A DNA stretch of 64,000 bases from Anaerolineales bacterium (GTDB lineage Bacteria > Chloroflexota > Anaerolineae > Anaerolineales > Villigracilaceae), in the NCBI GenBank assembly GCA_020634895.1, contig JACKAV010000006.1:186001-250000 (forward strand), written 5' to 3'. A program made the translations under genes and the position numbers. Below the pieces are notes generated by a model. That model ran no database searches and had not been told where the DNA came from. It saw only the letters and a program-made list of their open reading frames with translations. Positions within the stretch are counted from its first letter, which is position 1. Each line of letters starts with the position of its first letter. Below, piece after piece: positions 8,572 to 16,624 of this stretch.

Positions 8572-8634
8572 TCACTGTCTACCGATTACCGATTACCGAT
8601 TACTGATCACTGATTACTGATTACTGATTACTGA
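8572..8634. repeat. 7-bp tandem repeat (ACCGATT/ACTGATT)n at the E1 stop codon
   Basis: About eight consecutive units of ACYGATY run from 8580 to 8634, preceded by the related CACTATTCACTGTCT. The first minus-strand unit, CAGTAATC, supplies the TAA stop of the E1 gene. This array ends immediately upstream of the S23-type gene. Confidence 0.85.
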
Positions 8635-11045
8635 AACACTGGATACTGATTCGGGTCAACTTCATTCATCATCTCGTACACGGCGTTGAATACTGTTTCA
8701 GAGTTCGGCTTGGACCAGTAATCGCCGTCACTTCCGTATGCGGGACGATGAGCCGTGGCAGAGAGGGTTTTTGCAGGCGAGTCCAAATGGAAGTAGCCGC
8801 CTTGTTTCTCGATGACTTCCTGCATCATGTACGCGGTTGTACCGCCGGGGACATCTTCATCTACAAATAAAATGCGGTTCGTTTTCTTAAGCGACTCTAC
8901 GATCTTGCCATGAATATCGAACGGCATAAGCGATTGCACATCTATGACTTCCACATCGATGCCTGCCTTGCTCAATTTGTCCGCCGCGTCCATCACGATG
9001 CGGCAGCACGCACCGTATGTAACGACCGTAATATCACTCCCTGCGCGGATAATTTCAGGCACACCCAGCGGAGTAGTGATTTCACCGATATTTTCCGGCA
9101 GGCGTTCCTTTACGCGATATCCATTCAAAACTTCGACCACAATGGCGGGTTCATCCGCTTGCAGCAACGTATTGTAGAAGCCAGCGGCGCGGGTCATATC
9201 GCGCGGGACAAGGACATACATGCCGCGCACCAAATTCAAAATACCGGACATAAGAGAACCGGCATGCCATACCCCTTCGAGACGATGACCGCGCGTGCGC
9301 ACGATCACAGGCGCTTTTTGTCCGCCTGCTGTGCGCCAATGAAGAGTCGCCAGATCGTCGCTCATCGTTTGCAGCGCATACAAAACATAATCGAGATATT
9401 GGATCTCCGCGATCGGGCGCAGTCCGCGCATTGCCATACCGATCGCCTGTCCCATAATGGTCGCTTCGCGGATGCCTGTATCCGTTACGCGATACTTACC
9501 GTATTTTTCCTGCATCCCCTTGAAGCCCTGATTGACATCACCCAGCTTGCCAACATCCTCACCGAATGCGATCAGCCTCGGCTCACGCGCGAGCGCGGCA
9601 TCGAACGCGGCGTTGACCACTTCGAAGCCGAACATCGTCGGTGAGTTATCCGAGTACACGGGCTTCACTTCGTTCACCTTCATGGCTGTGCCAGAATACA
9701 AATGCGAGCTGTAACGTTCGATGTTCAACTTATTGTTCTCGTGCTTCCATTGGATGAGAACCTGCTTGGTCGGATTCGCCTCATCGCGCAGGATGCGCAG
9801 CGCTTCGTGCGCCACCACGTGGATATCGCGCCTCGTATACGACGGGAGGCTTGACAGCCGGTCTCGAAGCATTCTCAACTCTGAAGCATGGTTCGACGAC
9901 CCAGCGATCTCGTCGAGCATGTCCATCACCTGGTTGCGCTCCTCTGTAATGGGAGCAAGGTACGAATCCCATGCGGTTTTGCGGAATCCTTCTACAGTGT
10001 CGTGGTCCTCTTTTTCGAGAGAATCAAGCTCCGCCTTGGTCGCGACGCGGTTGTTTATCATCCACTGGCGCATCTTTGTGATGCCGTCGAATTCCTCTTC
10101 CCACTTCAATCGTTCAGGTGATTTGTATCGTTCGTGGCTGCCCGACGTGCTGTGACCCTGCGGCTGTGTCACGTCGATGACGTGTACCAAGGCGGGGATG
10201 TGATATTCGCGTGCGATCTCCGCCGCCGTGAGGTAGGTTTCGATCAGCGCGGGATAATCCCACGCGTGGACGGTGTAACAATCGTAGCCGTTATGTACCT
10301 TGTCCTTCGGCGCGAGCGGATCGCGCTCAAAGCCTTTGAGCAGCGCGCCGATATTTTCCTTGACCATCTGGAATTGATTGGGAACGGAAATGCCATAGCC
10401 GTCATCGTAAACGGTGATGACAGCGGGCGCTTTCAGCACGCCAATGGCATTGACTGATTCCCAGAACAGCCCTTCGGCAGTGGATGCGTTGCCGATGGTC
10501 GCGAACGTCACTTCATTGCCGTTGTTGGAAAAATCCTTTTGGTCATGAAGCTCTGCAAGATTGCGATACACCACAGACGCGTACGCCAACCCGACCGCGC
10601 GCGGCATTTGCGCACCGGTGGGGGAGATATCGGCTGCTGTGTTGTAAAGTTGGGTTTGGGGTCGCCACGAACCGTTCGGGTACAAATATCGTGTGGCGAA
10701 GTGGGCGTTCATCTGCCTGCCCCCGCTGGCTGGATCGTACGTAATATCCCCGTGTGCGTAAAGCTGTGCAAAAAATTCCTGAATGCTTGTTACATTAAGC
10801 ATGAACATCCAGGTCTGGTCGCGGTAATAACCCGACCGCCAATCGCCCTTCTGAAACGCGCGGGCAATAGCAAGCTGGGCGATCTCCTTGCCGTCACCGA
10901 ATATTCCAAATTTTGCCTTGCCGCTGAGAACCTCTCTTCTACCTATAAGTGAAGCCTGCCTGCTTTGATAGGCAAGGCGGTAATCTTTTATGATCTCATC
11001 TTTATCAAAGGGAAGCGCAATCGTACCCTTCTTCTTATTGGGCAT
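8628..11045 (-). CDS. 2-oxoacid dehydrogenase E1, fused alpha-beta subunits
   Basis: An 805-residue fusion of both E1 subunits. The alpha half (to about 400) has the thiamine-diphosphate region IGNASTAEG...YDDGYGIS and the phosphorylation-loop-like HSTSGSHERYKSPERL. The beta half (from about 455) begins with NAAFDAALAREPRLIAFGED and has the transketolase C-terminal domain with DVQSLMPFD. It decarboxylates a 2-oxoacid and acylates lipoyl-E2. Fused E1s of this size are known from Bacteroidota and some Chloroflexota and are usually annotated as branched-chain/2-oxoisovalerate type. The stop codon lies inside the tandem repeat, so the very C-terminus may have been altered by the insertion. The E2 gene follows after the S23-type gene. 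Confidence 0.9.
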   Translation of the reverse strand: MPNKKKGTIALPFDKDEIIKDYRLAYQSRQASLIGRREVLSGKAKFGIFGDGKEIAQLAIARAFQKGDWRSGYYRDQTWMFMLNVTSIQEFFAQLYAHGDITYDPASGGRQMNAHFATRYLYPNGSWRPQTQLYNTAADISPTGAQMPRAVGLAYASVVYRNLAELHDQKDFSNNGNEVTFATIGNASTAEGLFWESVNAIGVLKAPAVITVYDDGYGISVPNQFQMVKENIGALLKGFERDPLAPKDKVHNGYDCYTVHAWDYPALIETYLTAAEIAREYHIPALVHVIDVTQPQGHSTSGSHERYKSPERLKWEEEFDGITKMRQWMINNRVATKAELDSLEKEDHDTVEGFRKTAWDSYLAPITEERNQVMDMLDEIAGSSNHASELRMLRDRLSSLPSYTRRDIHVVAHEALRILRDEANPTKQVLIQWKHENNKLNIERYSSHLYSGTAMKVNEVKPVYSDNSPTMFGFEVVNAAFDAALAREPRLIAFGEDVGKLGDVNQGFKGMQEKYGKYRVTDTGIREATIMGQAIGMAMRGLRPIAEIQYLDYVLYALQTMSDDLATLHWRTAGGQKAPVIVRTRGHRLEGVWHAGSLMSGILNLVRGMYVLVPRDMTRAAGFYNTLLQADEPAIVVEVLNGYRVKERLPENIGEITTPLGVPEIIRAGSDITVVTYGACCRIVMDAADKLSKAGIDVEVIDVQSLMPFDIHGKIVESLKKTNRILFVDEDVPGGTTAYMMQEVIEKQGGYFHLDSPAKTLSATAHRPAYGSDGDYWSKPNSETVFNAVYEMMNEVDPNQYPVFQ

Positions 11046-11097
11046 GAAATCTCTCCTAAGTTGGTGTGATTAAGATTATAACGGATATACTAAACCC

Positions 11098-12231
11098 ATG
11101 CACACACCCCTCCAGACCATTCAAACCGTAGTCCCGCACGATTTTATCGATCTTGGCACAGGCGACCCGCAATTGGAACTTCTTCCGCTCGATCTGATCC
11201 GTGAAGCGGCGGCGCATCGGCTTGGTCAGCCGGATAGGGATTTTCTGCAATATGGCACCGAGCAGGGGGATGGTTTCTTCCGCGCAGCGTTGGCGCAATT
11301 TTTATCCGCTCGATGCGGCTTTCCCGTTTCACACGACGACCTCTTCACGACATCGGGCGTTTCATCCGCTTTGTCTTTGATCTGCACGCTTTTCACAAAG
11401 CCGGGCGACTTGATCCTCGTCGAGGAACCGTCTTATTTTCTGGCTTTGCATCTATTCGCGGACCACGGCTTACGCGTCGCCTCCATCCGGACCGATGAGT
11501 CTGGTCTCGTTATGGATGACCTGATCCACGCTCTGAAAGAATCTAAACCCAAATTCCTCTACATCGTTCCGACCTTCCAGAACCCAAGCGGACATACCCT
11601 CTCGCAGGAACGGCGCGAACAACTGGTCGAACTGGCAAAACGGCACGATTTCGTCATCCTCGCGGACGAAGTCTATCAATTCCTAAGCTATACCCAATCT
11701 CCGCCGACATCTTTCAGCGCATACATCGACTCGGAACACGTTATTTCGCTCGGCTCGTTCTCGAAAATCCTCGCCCCCGGTTTGCGGCTTGGATGGCTAC
11801 ATACCCACGCTTCCATTATGAAAACCATCATCACCTGTGGCGTCTTGGACAGCGGCGGCGGGATGAATCCGTTCACCTCTGCCATTGTCCGCAGCCTCAT
11901 CGAAAGCGGCGGCTTGGACGGGAATATTTCATCCCTTATCAACGTTCTTGGAAACCGCGTTCAAATAACAAGCGAGTTGTTGAAAAAGCATATTCCGCAG
12001 GCAAAATTTACCGTCCCCCACGGTGGATATTTCTTCTGGCTACAGGTTCCCGGCATTGACGCAAAGGAACTGCGAAAATCCGCGCAGTCAAACAAAGTGG
12101 ACCTGCGCCCCGGGGTTCTCTTTTCCAGCCAGAATCAATTGACCGACCATTTTCGGCTTAGTATTTCATTTTATGATGTTGAACGTATCGAAGAGGGGAT
12201 TTTACGGTTGAAGCAGTGTTTTGATAAATAA
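11098..12231 (+). CDS. PLP-dependent aminotransferase, class I (2-aminoadipate/MocR-like fold)
   Basis: A 377-residue fold-type I aminotransferase. The PLP-binding Lys is in SLGSFSKILAPGLRLGW, with the Asp/Tyr pair in ILADEVYQFL and the N-terminal FIDLGTGDPQLELLP. The sequence style (SKILAPGLRLGW) matches 2-aminoadipate/aromatic-type aminotransferases and MocR C-terminal domains, but there is no HTH here. It is transcribed divergently from the E1 gene with only 52 bases between the two ATGs. A TATACT hexamer 6 bases before the ATG suggests a very short or absent 5' leader. Substrate unknown. Confidence 0.85.
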   Translation: MHTPLQTIQTVVPHDFIDLGTGDPQLELLPLDLIREAAAHRLGQPDRDFLQYGTEQGDGFFRAALAQFLSARCGFPVSHDDLFTTSGVSSALSLICTLFTKPGDLILVEEPSYFLALHLFADHGLRVASIRTDESGLVMDDLIHALKESKPKFLYIVPTFQNPSGHTLSQERREQLVELAKRHDFVILADEVYQFLSYTQSPPTSFSAYIDSEHVISLGSFSKILAPGLRLGWLHTHASIMKTIITCGVLDSGGGMNPFTSAIVRSLIESGGLDGNISSLINVLGNRVQITSELLKKHIPQAKFTVPHGGYFFWLQVPGIDAKELRKSAQSNKVDLRPGVLFSSQNQLTDHFRLSISFYDVERIEEGILRLKQCFDK

Positions 12232-12254
12232 CGTGAATAATTGAAAAAATTCTT

Positions 12255-12340
12255 GTACACGGATCGGACGGATTGCACAGTCAAACACGGATTATATAAG
12301 TTTATCCGTGAAAATCTATGAGATCCGTCTTTTCCGTGTT
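12255..12340. repeat. Dispersed 'CACGGAT' palindromic repeat, copy 1
   Basis: About 86 bases built from GTACACGGAT, ACGGATTGCACAG, CACGGATT and the inverse elements ATCCGTG, ATCCGTC, TTCCGTGT. A second member of the same family with the same order of elements lies at 57222-57310. It fills most of the 197-base gap after the aminotransferase. Confidence 0.8.
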
Positions 12341-12380
12341 CCCAAACCCCCTTTCCATTATTTATTTTTTGATGGTAAAT

Positions 12381-12405
12381 AAAAAAAAGCGGGCATGACG
12401 CCCGC
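12381..12405 (-). terminator. Rho-independent terminator of the first STAS-like gene
   Basis: GCGGGC pairs with GCCCGC around ATGAC, and the minus strand continues with TTTTTTTTA. It is 24 bases after the stop of the gene at 12429. Confidence 0.85.
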
Positions 12406-12428
12406 CGATGATACTTATTGCCGCTTTT

Positions 12429-12779
12429 CTATTCAACTTCAAGCCACTTCATGGCTTCGTGTAACTCACTGAAAATTTTTGCATTCAAACCGCGATTCAC
12501 ACTGACAGTCTCGGCAAACCAATCTATTTCTTCTTTGCGATAGATTACGGCGATCTTTACCCTGTTTCGAAAGATCAAAGCGCCTTTTACCCCGATCTCG
12601 AAACGCTCCAGTGGTTTTACTTTTCCGACCATTTTGGAGGCATTTACCAAAACCTTTTTGTAATTTTCCGCCTGACAAATTGCAGCAACCTGTTTTGAGA
12701 TCGCAAGATAATTCTGATGTGTATAAGACTCAGAATATTCCAGGTAGAGGTAGTTGGTCCTGCGTTCGATGTTGGTCAT
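12429..12779 (-). CDS. SpoIIAA/STAS-like small protein, paralog A
   Basis: A 116-residue soluble alpha/beta protein. It is clearly homologous along its whole length to the 121-residue product at 12971-13336: both share KVLVN, a central GALIFR / GAMIFR block, IAVIY / VAVVY and WFAETVSVNRG / GFAETVAINRG, ending in a helix around a conserved Trp. The pattern resembles SpoIIAA-like (STAS-fold) proteins that follow the form 'YLEY...LVN...AVIY...'. No phosphorylatable Ser in a DS motif is evident, so it may not act as an anti-anti-sigma factor. The family assignment is by pattern; function unknown. Confidence 0.65.
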   Translation of the reverse strand: MTNIERRTNYLYLEYSESYTHQNYLAISKQVAAICQAENYKKVLVNASKMVGKVKPLERFEIGVKGALIFRNRVKIAVIYRKEEIDWFAETVSVNRGLNAKIFSELHEAMKWLEVE

Positions 12780-12828
12780 GGGGTATAAGGTATTGGTTGG
12801 AATAATTTAGAGCCATATTCTAACCAAA

Positions 12829-12846
12829 AAACACCAGATGGTGTTT
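12829..12846 (-). terminator. Short hairpin terminator of paralog B
   Basis: AAACACC pairs with GGTGTTT and is followed on the minus strand by TTTGG, downstream of the gene at 12971. The rest of the 191-base gap holds a weaker inverted repeat, GGTTGGAATA / TATTCTAACC (12796-12824), and a fragment resembling the common CACCACAGAGGTCACGGAG repeat. Confidence 0.6.
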
Positions 12847-12970
12847 ATATCACCTTGCAGGGAGTGCCTATCATGGAAGACAAAGATATTCTTCACCACA
12901 GAGGTCACGGAGAAAACAGAGGTGAATCTCTGCTACATTCCATCCAAATGTAGGTGCCCTACCTTGCAGC

Positions 12971-13336
12971 TCAACCGGATGTATCCACGTTTACTCCCAG
13001 CCATTCCGTGGCGGCTTCCAGACTGCTGAATATCCGCGTGTTCATTCCGCGGTTGATCGCGACGGTCTCGGCAAAACCGTCGATCTGACTTTTGTCGTAC
13101 ACCACCGCCACTTGTGCCACCTTGCGAAAGATCATTGCCCCTTGAACTCCCAGGTTGAATTTGTCCATTGGCTGGAGTTTGCCCCTCATATTCGAAAGGT
13201 TGACCAGCACCTTGGTCTGATTTTCGGCAAGGCATTTGCTGGCAACTTCCTTTGCCAGTTCAATGACTTCCTGAAAGTTGTAGGGATTATCGTTTTGGGC
13301 GTATATATATCCGCCCCTGTTTTCGATGATCTTCAT
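12971..13336 (-). CDS. SpoIIAA/STAS-like small protein, paralog B
   Basis: A 121-residue paralog of the gene at 12429, in tandem on the same strand with its own terminator and a GGAG Shine-Dalgarno before ATG 13336. Shared positions include VLVNLSNMRGKL (against VLVNASKMVGKV), FNLGVQGAMIFRK and AETVAINRGMNTRIFSS. The C-terminus extends past the conserved Trp by NVDTSG. The pair is probably a local duplication. Fold by resemblance to SpoIIAA/STAS; partner and role unknown. Confidence 0.65.
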   Translation of the reverse strand: MKIIENRGGYIYAQNDNPYNFQEVIELAKEVASKCLAENQTKVLVNLSNMRGKLQPMDKFNLGVQGAMIFRKVAQVAVVYDKSQIDGFAETVAINRGMNTRIFSSLEAATEWLGVNVDTSG

Positions 13337-13363
13337 GCTCGTGACTCCGGCAATATAATACTA

Positions 13364-13395
13364 CAGGGAGATAACTCTTTGATGTTATCTCCCTG
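13364..13395. terminator. Strong hairpin CAGGGAGATAAC / GTTATCTCCCTG
   Basis: A perfect 12-bp stem with an 8-base loop lies between the end of the HdrD-like gene and the start of STAS paralog B. There is no T-run, so it may be a weak terminator, a processing or stabilising hairpin, or an operator. Confidence 0.6.
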
Positions 13396-13402
13396 CATAT
13401 TT

Positions 13403-15388
13403 TTACTTCATTTTTTCAGCCACGATTTCCGCGACATCCTTGACCTGTATGGTTCCCCCGTCCCCCTTTGCCGCGTCTGTCATCATCGTCAGGCAGAAGG
13501 GACATCCGACTGCGACCGTGTCTGCGCCTGTGGCTTTTGCCTCCGCAAACCTCGCCTCGTTGACTCGACCCGAGCCTTCCTCTTCTTCCTTCCACATTTG
13601 TGCGCCGCCTGCGCCGCAGCAGAAGGATTTGGCTGAATTGCGCGGCATCTCAATGGTCAACACGCCGGTGGATTTCAGCGCATCTCGCGGCGCGTCCACC
13701 TCCTTGTTATGCCGTCCCAGATAACATGGATCGTGGAAGGTCACTTTATACTGCTCACTGTCCACTGCCAGCTGGATCTTCCCCGCACCGACCAGTTCGT
13801 TGATCAACTGTGTATGGTGGATGACCTGATAATTCCCGCCGAAGGCTGGATATTCGTTCTTGATGGTATGCAGACAATGCGGACAGGTCGTCACGATCCG
13901 CTTCGGCGCGACCTCGTTCAGAATCTCCACATTTTGAGTTGCCAACCCGAAGAAGATGTCTTCGCGTCCCGCGCGGCGGGCTGAATCACCTGTACAGGAT
14001 TCGTTCTTCCCAAGCACAGCGTAGTTGACGCCTGCCGCGTTCAATATCTTGGCAAAAGCTTGCGCGGTCTTTTGCGCGCGCACGTCCGTGGCGGGAGCGC
14101 AGCCAACCCACCACAAGATCTCGGGTTCAGCATTCTGCTCAATGGTCGGGACGTTCATCCCGTCCGCCCATTTCATGCGGTCCGCCTGCGAAACATTCCA
14201 CGGGTTCATGTTGCGTTCCATGCCTTTGAACGCCGTTTCCAATTGCTTCGGGAAGTTGCTTTCCATCATGGTCAAATTGCGGCGGATGTCGAGAATGTCG
14301 CGCATCGGCTCATTGCCAACGGGACAAATGTCCACGCAGGCGCCGCAGGATGTACAAGCCCAAACCGCTTCTTCGGGGATCAACTCGGTCATGGCGACGT
14401 CTGTCGTGCCGCCGTGGTTCAAGTGATAGCGCTTGTTGATTTCCAGTGCGGCGGGGGAGAGAATCTTTCCGGTGTTATATGCCGGGCAAACTTCCTGACA
14501 ACGCAGACACATGATGCAGGCGTAGCTGTCCAGTATCTGTTCCCAGCCGAGGTCTTTCATCGTCGCCGCGCCGAACTGTTCGATGCTCTGGTCATCGAGG
14601 TCGATGTAGCTCAACTGCCCGATGGATTTTCTCTCGGGTTTCAAGGCAAAGTTGATCGGCGCAAAGAAAAGGTGGATATGCTTTGAATAGGGGAAGTAGG
14701 GCAGGAATGCCACCACCGCGCCAATGGACAGCCAGAATGAAAGATGCATTCCGACGGTCAATGCAGTGGGGTTTGCCCCAACGAAAAATTTTGAAACAGC
14801 CGAAATGCTTGGCTGCCACGGATCAACATAGTTTGCCAAAGCGAGCGAAAAAGATTCGCCGAGGAAACGCATCGAGTTGTGAAGGAAGATGAATCCTGCA
14901 ACGATCGCCGAATCACGCATGATGCCGGCGCGCGCTGCCGGGTTGAGAAGAGTCGTCTCACGTACGAACAGCACCTTCGGTCGAAGAATGAAGCGGCGGA
15001 TCATCATCGCCACAATGCCAACAATGATCGCCACATTCGCTACGTCTGCAAGCAGGCGGTACGCATCCCCAAAGATCCCGAGATGCTCAAGGAGTTTGAA
15101 TCCGCTGTAGGCGTAGATCAGGTCTGCGAGGTTGATCAACAGAAATGAGATGAATCCCCAGCCGATGAGTGCATGCAGAATGCTGGGTCCAGGCCTGAAA
15201 CGAAAAACGGGTTGGAAAAGCCCCACCTTGACGATGAGCTCTCCAATCCGTTTGGGTACGAGTGACCAGTCCACCTTGCCTTGCCCGCTGCTGATATGAC
15301 CGATGATCTTCATCACACCTAGGTAGGTGAAGTATAGTGATGCGAGAGTTGCGATTGCGAAGAGGATTTTTTCCGCGAGGGTAAGCAT
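13403..15388 (-). CDS. Membrane heterodisulfide reductase-related Fe-S oxidoreductase
   Basis: A 661-residue protein. The N-terminal part has about six hydrophobic segments in a NarI/DsrM-like cytochrome b arrangement (residues about 5-250). Then come two 4Fe-4S ferredoxin motifs, CIMCLRCQEVCP and CTSCGACVDICP. Two CCG-type domains follow: the first has VGCAPATD, SCTGDSARR and CPHCLHT, the second DPCYLGRHN, FCCGAGGAQMW and GCPFCLTMM. This is the HdrDE-in-one architecture that passes electrons between the quinone pool and a soluble partner such as ETF, a flavoprotein or a disulfide. The partner is not in the window. A good GGAGG precedes the ATG. Physiological direction unknown. Confidence 0.88.
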   Translation of the reverse strand: MLTLAEKILFAIATLASLYFTYLGVMKIIGHISSGQGKVDWSLVPKRIGELIVKVGLFQPVFRFRPGPSILHALIGWGFISFLLINLADLIYAYSGFKLLEHLGIFGDAYRLLADVANVAIIVGIVAMMIRRFILRPKVLFVRETTLLNPAARAGIMRDSAIVAGFIFLHNSMRFLGESFSLALANYVDPWQPSISAVSKFFVGANPTALTVGMHLSFWLSIGAVVAFLPYFPYSKHIHLFFAPINFALKPERKSIGQLSYIDLDDQSIEQFGAATMKDLGWEQILDSYACIMCLRCQEVCPAYNTGKILSPAALEINKRYHLNHGGTTDVAMTELIPEEAVWACTSCGACVDICPVGNEPMRDILDIRRNLTMMESNFPKQLETAFKGMERNMNPWNVSQADRMKWADGMNVPTIEQNAEPEILWWVGCAPATDVRAQKTAQAFAKILNAAGVNYAVLGKNESCTGDSARRAGREDIFFGLATQNVEILNEVAPKRIVTTCPHCLHTIKNEYPAFGGNYQVIHHTQLINELVGAGKIQLAVDSEQYKVTFHDPCYLGRHNKEVDAPRDALKSTGVLTIEMPRNSAKSFCCGAGGAQMWKEEEEGSGRVNEARFAEAKATGADTVAVGCPFCLTMMTDAAKGDGGTIQVKDVAEIVAEKMK

Positions 15389-15409
15389 GAAGCCTCCATA
15401 CGAATGGAA

Positions 15410-15434
15410 TAGGTCACGTTTCTACCGTGACCTA
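15410..15434. terminator. Hairpin TAGGTCACG / CGTGACCTA
   Basis: A perfect 9-bp stem between the LysR stop and the HdrD-like start. It has a weak T-run on the plus side only, so it may be a read-through hairpin or an operator in front of the HdrD-like gene rather than a strong terminator. Confidence 0.5.
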
Positions 15435-15471
15435 CTGTTTTGGGTCGTTTGTTAAGTTTAGCACAAGTTCG

Positions 15472-16419
15472 CTAGGGCACAGGCTCAAAGTTTGTAAGAC
15501 TTTTCCATATCTCGGAATTAAGTTGTTCACGCTGGTCTTTGGCGAATTCCCAGAAGAGGGTTTGTGCGCGGGTGAAAGGATTGCTGACATGACGGGCGAT
15601 ATAGACGGTGCGTCTTAGATCCACGCCCTGCAGCTTGACCTTTTTGACGCGCCCCAGTGCCAAGCCGCGAGCTGCCACCATTTCCGAAACGAAGGCAATG
15701 CCGACGCCTCGCTCGACCGCCATTTCGATCGCTTCAGGATTTCCAAGTTCCATCGTTACATTCAGCATGTCGGGAGTGATGCTGTATTTTTTCAACGCTT
15801 GCATGGCGGTTTCACAGGTGCCGGAGATCTCTTCGCGCATGATGACCTTTTGATCAAGCAGGTCGTCCGGCGTGGCAACTCCATATTCCGCCCAGGGATG
15901 ATCGAACGGCACGATCACGTAGATGCGGTCGTCGAACAGCGGCTGGCATTCGATATCGCGGTGTTCGAAGAGTTTGCTGGTGACCCCCATTGGAATTTTC
16001 AAACTGAGCAATTGTTCGTAGATGCTGTTACGCGGAACGACTCTCACACGCGGATGAACGGCAGGATACTCCACCTGGAACATGGAAAGAAGTGCCGGCA
16101 TGAGATATTTTCCCGCCGAAGTGGAGCAGGCGATCAATAATTCCCCGCAGACCCGGTCATTGATATTTTTGAGATTGTCTTCCAACAGCCTTGCCGCGCG
16201 AATGACCTCGCGTGTTACGGGCAGCAGGGCTTCGCCATTTTCGCTTAGTTGAACGGAACGTCCCTTGCGAATGAACAGTTCCACATCGTATGCTTTTTCG
16301 ATGGCTTGAATGTTCTGGCTGACAGCAGATTGAGAAAGGTGAAGACGTTTGGCAGCATTGCTGAAATTCCCTTCTTCTGCCGCAACGAGAAAAACCCGCA
16401 AAGTGGATAAATCGATCAT
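15472..16419 (-). CDS. LysR-family transcriptional regulator
   Basis: A 315-residue LysR regulator. The N-terminal winged HTH is FSNAAKRLHLSQSAVSQNIQ (residues about 18-40), followed by the linker helix and the two-lobed substrate-binding domain with an IACSTSAGKYLMP start. The sequence style fits the CysB/CbbR branch. The start at 16419 (MIDLSTLRVF) is the canonical LysR N-terminus and has AAGGACGGAGA before it. It is transcribed toward the HdrD-like gene 83 bases downstream and lies downstream of the terminator of the rhodanese gene, so it may control either. Effector unknown. Confidence 0.88.
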   Translation of the reverse strand: MIDLSTLRVFLVAAEEGNFSNAAKRLHLSQSAVSQNIQAIEKAYDVELFIRKGRSVQLSENGEALLPVTREVIRAARLLEDNLKNINDRVCGELLIACSTSAGKYLMPALLSMFQVEYPAVHPRVRVVPRNSIYEQLLSLKIPMGVTSKLFEHRDIECQPLFDDRIYVIVPFDHPWAEYGVATPDDLLDQKVIMREEISGTCETAMQALKKYSITPDMLNVTMELGNPEAIEMAVERGVGIAFVSEMVAARGLALGRVKKVKLQGVDLRRTVYIARHVSNPFTRAQTLFWEFAKDQREQLNSEIWKSLTNFEPVP

Positions 16420-16547
16420 CTTCTCCGTCCTTGATAAGTGAAAGTCATGATTTCTTTGCATAAGGTTAAGTCTTTCTCATTAGTCTGGGTAGTATGGTTT
16501 GTCAAAATTTGGCTGTGAAGCTCATGGGGAGAACACCCCAAAATAAA

Positions 16548-16576
16548 ACTGCCCGCAGGAGTCCCTGCGGGCAGTT
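16548..16576 (-). terminator. Rho-independent terminator of the rhodanese gene
   Basis: ACTGCCCGCAGG pairs with CCTGCGGGCAGT and on the minus strand runs into TTTTATTTT. It separates the cytochrome-rhodanese unit from the LysR gene. The rest of the roughly 200-base gap shows nothing else clear. Confidence 0.85.
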
Positions 16577-16624
16577 CATTGAAATTTGATTTTCCTGCAG
16601 CGGATACAGGTGATTCAGGTCCGG

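Noticed and set aside
8572..8634. Short tandem array considered as a CRISPR
   Set aside because: Units are 7 bases without spacers, and no cas genes are present.
12838..13029. Open frame in the STAS intergenic region
   Set aside because: It overlaps a terminator hairpin and the antisense of a STAS-like gene, with no homology or ribosome-binding site.
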